Shown piece after piece: positions 63,672 to 64,000 of a DNA stretch of 64,000 nucleotides. The stretch covers positions 1 to 64,000 of the forward strand of contig NZ_JACIZD010000011.1 in NCBI RefSeq assembly GCF_014359565.1. The letters run 5' to 3'. The position numbers were made by a program, and so were the translations under genes. The notes below the pieces were generated by a model. It was not told where the DNA came from. It saw only the letters and a list, made by a program, of their open reading frames with translations, and searched no databases. This DNA is from Immundisolibacter sp. GTDB taxonomy: Bacteria; Pseudomonadota; Gammaproteobacteria; Immundisolibacterales; Immundisolibacteraceae. Position 1 is the stretch's first letter. Each line of letters starts with the position of its first letter.

Positions 63672-64000
63672 ATGAGCCAGATCATCCCCATCGAGCACAT
63701 CACCGTAGAGCCGCCAGTGTGGTGCCACAGCTGCAACGCCATCATCACCGATGCCGTCTATCGGCTGCGCGGCGCCGGCCACATCGCCCTGTGCGATTAC
63801 TGCGTCGGAACGCAGCGCGACGGCACCTTGGAGCGGCGCCAGCCCGACGCCGCCGCCGTGCGCGACCTGGTAACGCTGTCACGGCTCAGCGCCCTGAAGC
63901 TGGACCAGATCGCCGACAGCATCTCGATCGCTTCACCCAACACCGCCCGCGTGATGCGGGATCTCGCCACCGAGACCAACCGCGCCATCGAGCGCCTGAG
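63672..64000 (+). CDS. Early zinc-finger protein, incomplete at right edge
   Basis: At least 109 codons, open to the window end. The start (ATG two bases after B) reads SQIIPIEHITVEPPVWCHSC and then LCDYC, a Cys-x2-Cys pair repeated about 28 residues later, which suggests a zinc ribbon. The rest, including KLDQIADSISIASPNTARVM, resembles a helix-turn-helix. Function unknown. Confidence 0.6.
   Translation, partial: MSQIIPIEHITVEPPVWCHSCNAIITDAVYRLRGAGHIALCDYCVGTQRDGTLERRQPDAAAVRDLVTLSRLSALKLDQIADSISIASPNTARVMRDLATETNRAIERL

Larger units (their letters stand above)
31916..64000. mobile_element. Mu-like transposable prophage (left end at about 31.9 kb, right end outside the window)
   Basis: A contiguous phage block with Mu-type late genes (gp27/28/29-like packaging, F, G, protease, E-type capsid) and Mu-type transposition genes A and B. 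Late genes run leftward from 58.7 to 32.0 kb and early genes rightward from 59.2 kb, as in BcepMu. The tail genes (J-like tip, tape measure, G/GT chaperones) are of the long non-contractile type, and the acb2-like gene recalls B3/PaMx33-like phages. The left boundary is inferred from where the cmr6 frame breaks (31916-31918); the exact terminal dinucleotide and the 5-base target duplication could not be determined without the right end. Confidence 0.9.

Overview
High-GC bacterial chromosome, most likely a gammaproteobacterium. This is inferred from the gene repertoire: PEP-CTERM protein, IcmF-type mutase, TrpB2, a sigma-54 type promoter, Cmr CRISPR and a BcepMu/B3-like Mu phage. The window is half chromosome (about 1-31,915) and half one prophage (about 31,916 to beyond 64,000).

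Layout of the chromosomal half. 1-900: an IS5-type transposase start and a PEP-CTERM protein in a visibly lower-GC block. 881-6109: an acyl-CoA-associated pair (phosphotransferase-like protein, DUF6285 protein) and a fused coenzyme B12 acyl-CoA mutase. 6283-9306: a likely sigma-54 dependent operon of a ParA/MinD-like ATPase, a glutaminase and a histidine-kinase-like/receiver protein, facing a receiver protein and a hybrid kinase (9323-11953). 13098-20545: tRNA-Asn, aspartate aminotransferase, uvrB, a broken SYLF-domain gene, TrpB2, tRNA-Val with a terminator, a trypsin-like protein and an epoxide hydrolase. 20717-24465: a glutathione transferase remnant and pyruvate carboxylase.

24,781-31,915 is a type III-B CRISPR-Cas locus read leftward. 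In transcription order it holds cmr6, csx16, a membrane SAVED-domain protein, cas2, cas1, a second cas1-like gene, a second cas2 and an array of 33 intact repeats. The adaptation module is doubled and mirror-ordered (cas2-cas1-cas1'-cas2'). The second Cas1 lacks the catalytic Glu and His that are visible in the first. The stop codon of the second cas2 overlaps the first repeat, so the usual leader position lies inside coding sequence. The array ends in decayed repeats on the left. Two spacers differ only at three synonymous positions.

The 5' part of cmr6 and everything upstream of it in the operon is cut off by a Mu-like prophage. Late genes (lysis, terminase, portal, head, tail) run leftward from about 58.7 kb to 32 kb. 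Early genes (Ner-like protein, regulators, transposase A, ATPase B) run rightward from 59.2 kb. The prophage carries an Acb2-like cyclic-nucleotide sponge, a rhomboid-like protease, a Dam methylase, an HNH protein, a secreted nuclease, a probable programmed frameshift in the tail-chaperone genes and a tail-tip protein with lectin-like inserts. A nucleotide sponge brought in by a phage sitting inside a nucleotide-signalling CRISPR operon, plus the doubled Cas1-Cas2 module, are the most interesting points here.
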